NCBI GenBank assembly: GCA_037043015.1
Contig: CM073324.1
Location: 10,871,013-10,935,012, forward strand
DNA from: Bryum argenteum
Taxonomy: Eukaryota > Streptophyta > Bryopsida > Bryales > Bryaceae
Direction: 5' to 3'
DNA: 64,000 nucleotides
Positions 62,161-64,000 of this stretch are shown piece by piece. Position numbers and translations under genes: made by a program. The notes beneath the pieces are model-generated. The model did not search any database. It was not told the origin of the DNA and worked only from the letters and a program-made list of their open reading frames with translations. Positions within the stretch are counted from its first letter, which is position 1; each line of letters begins with the position of its first letter.

Positions 62161-63008
62161 TCAGTGCTTGGCGGGCACCATCTCCGTGCCTTCTGGGCGT
62201 GGTGCCTCTTTGCCTGCTTTTGGTGGTCCGCTTGTGAAATACTTGTACCCGCTGTAGAATATGGTTCCCCATCCTGCCAGCGACACAAACACAAACTGCA
62301 AAACGAACGCACTGTCAGTTCCATTGCCTTCTCTAACAATCTTCTCTGCTCATACCCTTGCACTCCATGACTGCCATCACTATCTCCAGCTCTACTGAGT
62401 AACCTCACTACACCGTGTCAACATTCTTGCAAACCTTCCCTCCCCAAACACCATGCATGCTCACTACTGAACCCCAATCCTCACTGCTCCTTTACCAACA
62501 CTCCACTCCTGCCGATTGACGACCACAACGGGGAGTTGTAGCTTACGTGCTCTTCCTTCCACTTGGATGGGCTCATCGGGTCCTGCCAAATTGGAACTCT
62601 CGCCGGTCCATGCGCATCAGCTGCTCATCAACACCACCACTACCATCAGTTTCGCCACTCGCCTCGTGCCTCTCCATACTTGCCACCCTAACATCACTCA
62701 TCTACATGCTCTCATATCCATGACATCTGCACCGTCAATTTTCTTTCACCCAAGAACCACGAGGCTCCAGAACTATCCTGCCAATTCCTCATTTCACCTA
62801 CTGCTTCCCACGCTCTGTTCCTGCCAATCCCATCCTGACGCCACTCCTCCATATCCTGCTCCCAAACACAGTAGTCGCAATGTCCACACAAATAATCACC
62901 ACGTGCAGGAAATCGGCAATTACCCGCAAAACCACGCGACCATGCCAGCTGAGACGGGGAGCTGCGCAGCAGCCTGCCCGTGGTTCCCAGCTTCTGCATC
63001 ATCGCCAT
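62161..63008 (-). CDS. Small probable mitochondrial single-pass membrane protein, unknown
   Basis: Three exons join in phase to 98 residues: 62924-63008, 62547-62623, 62161-62295. The first exon encodes a classic presequence-like stretch (MAMMQKLGTTGRLLRSSPSQ, then LAWSRGFA), rich in Arg/Ser with no acids. The mature part reads GPARVPIWQDPMSPSKWKEE, then a membrane segment (FVFVSLAGWGTIFYSGYKYF, about residues 55-74) and a short Pro/Lys/Glu-rich tail. The size and layout resemble small accessory subunits of respiratory complexes or assembly factors, but I do not recognise the family. A candidate 5' UTR exon upstream ends at 63680 with a GTAAGT donor. No single frame holds the whole gene, so ORF-based annotation would miss it. 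Confidence 0.75.
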
Positions 63009-64000
63009 CCTCGTCCTCTCTGCTTCTGCCGCTCTCAGATCACTCGATGGTCAACGCTCCCAGCCGCACTGAGCTACCACACCAAACACGTACCATATCA
63101 AAACGCAAGCACCTTCGGAATCAGACGTGACCTAATGCGCGCTCCCCGACCACATAGCAACGCCATCATGGCATTGCATGCCGTCGGTGAAAACAAAGAA
63201 CAGTAACACAGCGCGAGATCGCAGACAGACAAGCCAGAAATGCCGATCCAGAAACCCTCGTCACGCGGATTTGAGCAATTCACTCACAACCACAAGAACA
63301 GATGGCAATCTAGAATGCCTTGGCTGCGATCTAGAAATGCCTGTGCTGCAGGAGCACGAGTACGAACACAGCAGCTGCGTTACTCCGCACCTAAATCTAG
63401 AATACTGCGAATCTAGTGGCACAACATCGTCCGCTGTTGTACGACCCTAGAGAAGGAATAAGCCCTGCAGTATGCCCTCACGAAAAACGATGCATAACGC
63501 AACAAGAGGTGACAATTCACGCATTGCGGAACTTCCAGTGGCGACCGCCGAAAAGGAAGGAATCAGAAGTCCACTTGCCTCCGGCAGGCGTGCAATTCAA
63601 GCGTAAAGATTGAGGAGCACAACGGGGGTTTGAAGGGGCATGGACACAAGCAAGGAGCAGGAGCCAAGACGAAACTTACATGGAGATGCGGGGCCAGAGA
63701 TGAATCGATCCAGGAGCACAGCCACTGTCGGAGGGAGGGGACGACAGCAATCGAGGTTCTAGGGTTTGGAGCTCGCCTTCTCTCGTCTTTCGCTACTAGA
63801 ATGTGTCCTCTCGGATGTCCGAATCTTGTTCTCCACATTCCAACTTCTCTTCTCACTATTCTAATTGAATTGAACGAATCCTAAGTCCATGACTTGATGC
63901 AATTTTCATGGAAGTCAAAAGAAAAAAAAAATTCATGTATACTACGCCAGAGTTGTTGATTAGTGTTATGTTTCTTGAGAATTCAAAAATCTATGAGTTT
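63009..64000. other. Upstream region of the small mitochondrial-protein gene
   Basis: On the minus strand a probable non-coding leader exon lies at about 63680-63800. It has an AAACCCTAG motif near its start and a CAT|GTAAGT donor at its end, with an intron running to about 63020. The last 120 bases of the window are AT-rich with nothing seen. Confidence 0.45.

Overview
The window is nuclear DNA of a land plant, probably a non-seed plant such as a moss or another bryophyte-like lineage. I infer this from split genes with short GT-AG introns (mostly 70-250 bases), plant telo-box motifs (AAACCCTAA) near several starts, a plant-type DREB/ERF factor, and a SAC1-like SLC13 transporter with an RCK_C-type insert, a class known from green algae and early land plants. 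No organelle, bacterial or viral segment was recognised.

Layout from left to right. 1-3600 holds AT-rich spacer with small DNA transposons. 4216-5764 (+) is a cyclic phosphodiesterase-like 2H protein preceded by a 53-bp minisatellite. 6673-7923 carries two 217-bp MITEs. 8436-14141 (-) is a 19-exon KLHDC4-type Kelch protein. 17271-18835 (-) is GID4, the substrate receptor of the GID/CTLH ubiquitin ligase, head-to-head with an intronless RWDD1/Gir2-like gene at 19350-20105 (+). 21838-26281 is a decayed piggyBac element with TTAA at both ends. 28125-28712 (-) is an AP2/ERF factor. 33295-34548 (+) is MCTS1. 35674-39813 (-) is a 945-residue plant coiled-coil protein of unknown role. 42275-43777 (+) is a truncated piggyBac-derived gene. 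45400-48307 (-) is serine palmitoyltransferase subunit LCB2. 53460-59809 (-) is the SAC1/SLC13-like transporter, set in very AT-rich DNA. 62161-63008 (-) encodes a 98-residue probable mitochondrial membrane protein.

The host genes are unrelated housekeeping and regulatory genes (translation, sphingolipid synthesis, ubiquitin ligase, RNA processing, ion transport) and form no operon or cluster. Exon structures were built by hand: GT-AG borders, reading phase and family similarity agree for all of them, and each adds up to a whole number of codons.

The most interesting material is mobile DNA. There is a piggyBac element whose empty target site seems to survive as a second copy about 1 kb away, a second piggyBac-derived gene without its catalytic half, a TTAA-ended MITE family, a TA-ended MITE pair with an internal empty-site control, and a minisatellite that multiplies a splice-acceptor-like sequence ahead of a start codon. 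I found no evidence of a wholly new multi-gene system.
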